Shown in pieces: positions 33,390-33,400 of a stretch of DNA of 33,400 nucleotides. Source of the DNA: Clostridioides difficile CD160 (GTDB taxonomy: Bacteria; Bacillota; Clostridia; Peptostreptococcales; Peptostreptococcaceae); assembly GCF_000449425.2 (NCBI RefSeq), contig NZ_AVHW01000061.1:1-33400 (forward strand). The letters are read 5' to 3'. The notes under the pieces were generated by a model. The model had not been told where the DNA came from. It worked only from the letters and a program-made list of their open reading frames with translations, and did no database searches. Positions within the stretch are counted from its first letter, which is position 1, and every line of letters begins with the position of its first letter. The position numbers and the translations under genes were made by a program.

Positions 33390-33400
33390 TATAATAAATA

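Noticed and set aside
1-33400. tRNA, rRNA, CRISPR arrays, insertion sequences, prophage genes, c-di-GMP riboswitches
   Set aside because: I looked for their characteristic motifs and repeats, including ahead of pdcB and the long leaders, and found none that I could support.

Overview
The window is low-GC Firmicutes DNA with dense short intergenic gaps, AGGAGG-type ribosome binding sites, intrinsic terminators and clostridial gene content. Several loci point to Clostridioides difficile: a GGDEF/EAL protein behind an invertible element, a CWB2-type cell wall protein, a four-domain class F flavodiiron protein, and an exported superoxide dismutase. I assign the species from recalled gene content and order, not from a search.

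Layout. Positions 1-1950 hold a predicted phase-variable switch (24-bp perfect inverted repeats, 215 bp apart) upstream of a c-di-GMP phosphodiesterase (pdcB). Positions 2072-4050 hold a YtrA-like GntR regulator with its ABC-2 ATPase and permease, under a promoter covered by a long dyad. Then come an MFS transporter, an MscS channel, a CWB2 cell wall protein, a PepSY lipoprotein, the O2-reducing enzyme FdpF and a DedA-like membrane protein. On the minus strand lie a DUF457/YdjM-like membrane protein and sodA. An AsnB-like synthetase that has lost its glutaminase cysteine follows on the plus strand.

The centre of interest is 16760-30283, a Ter (tellurite/chemical stress) island. Ten plus-strand genes lie head to tail: three TerD-family Ca2+-binding proteins, a Ca2+-type P-type ATPase, YceG, TelA, then a metabolic module of a TIM-barrel C-C bond lyase, a PRTase-TRSP protein, a PRTase-PELOTA protein and a HAD phosphatase. 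Such modules have been predicted to make a nucleoside-like metabolite. Divergent from them is an unusual protein joining a YceG-like half to a trypsin/HtrA-like serine protease. No TerC and no ATP-grasp ligase are in the window.

The last part (30400-33389) is a divergent XRE-cupin regulator next to a DUF819 membrane transporter and an M19 membrane dipeptidase. A 30-bp perfect palindrome sits immediately downstream of the transporter promoter's -10 box. This looks like a small peptide or amino acid utilisation unit. I saw no tRNA, rRNA, CRISPR array, insertion sequence or prophage.
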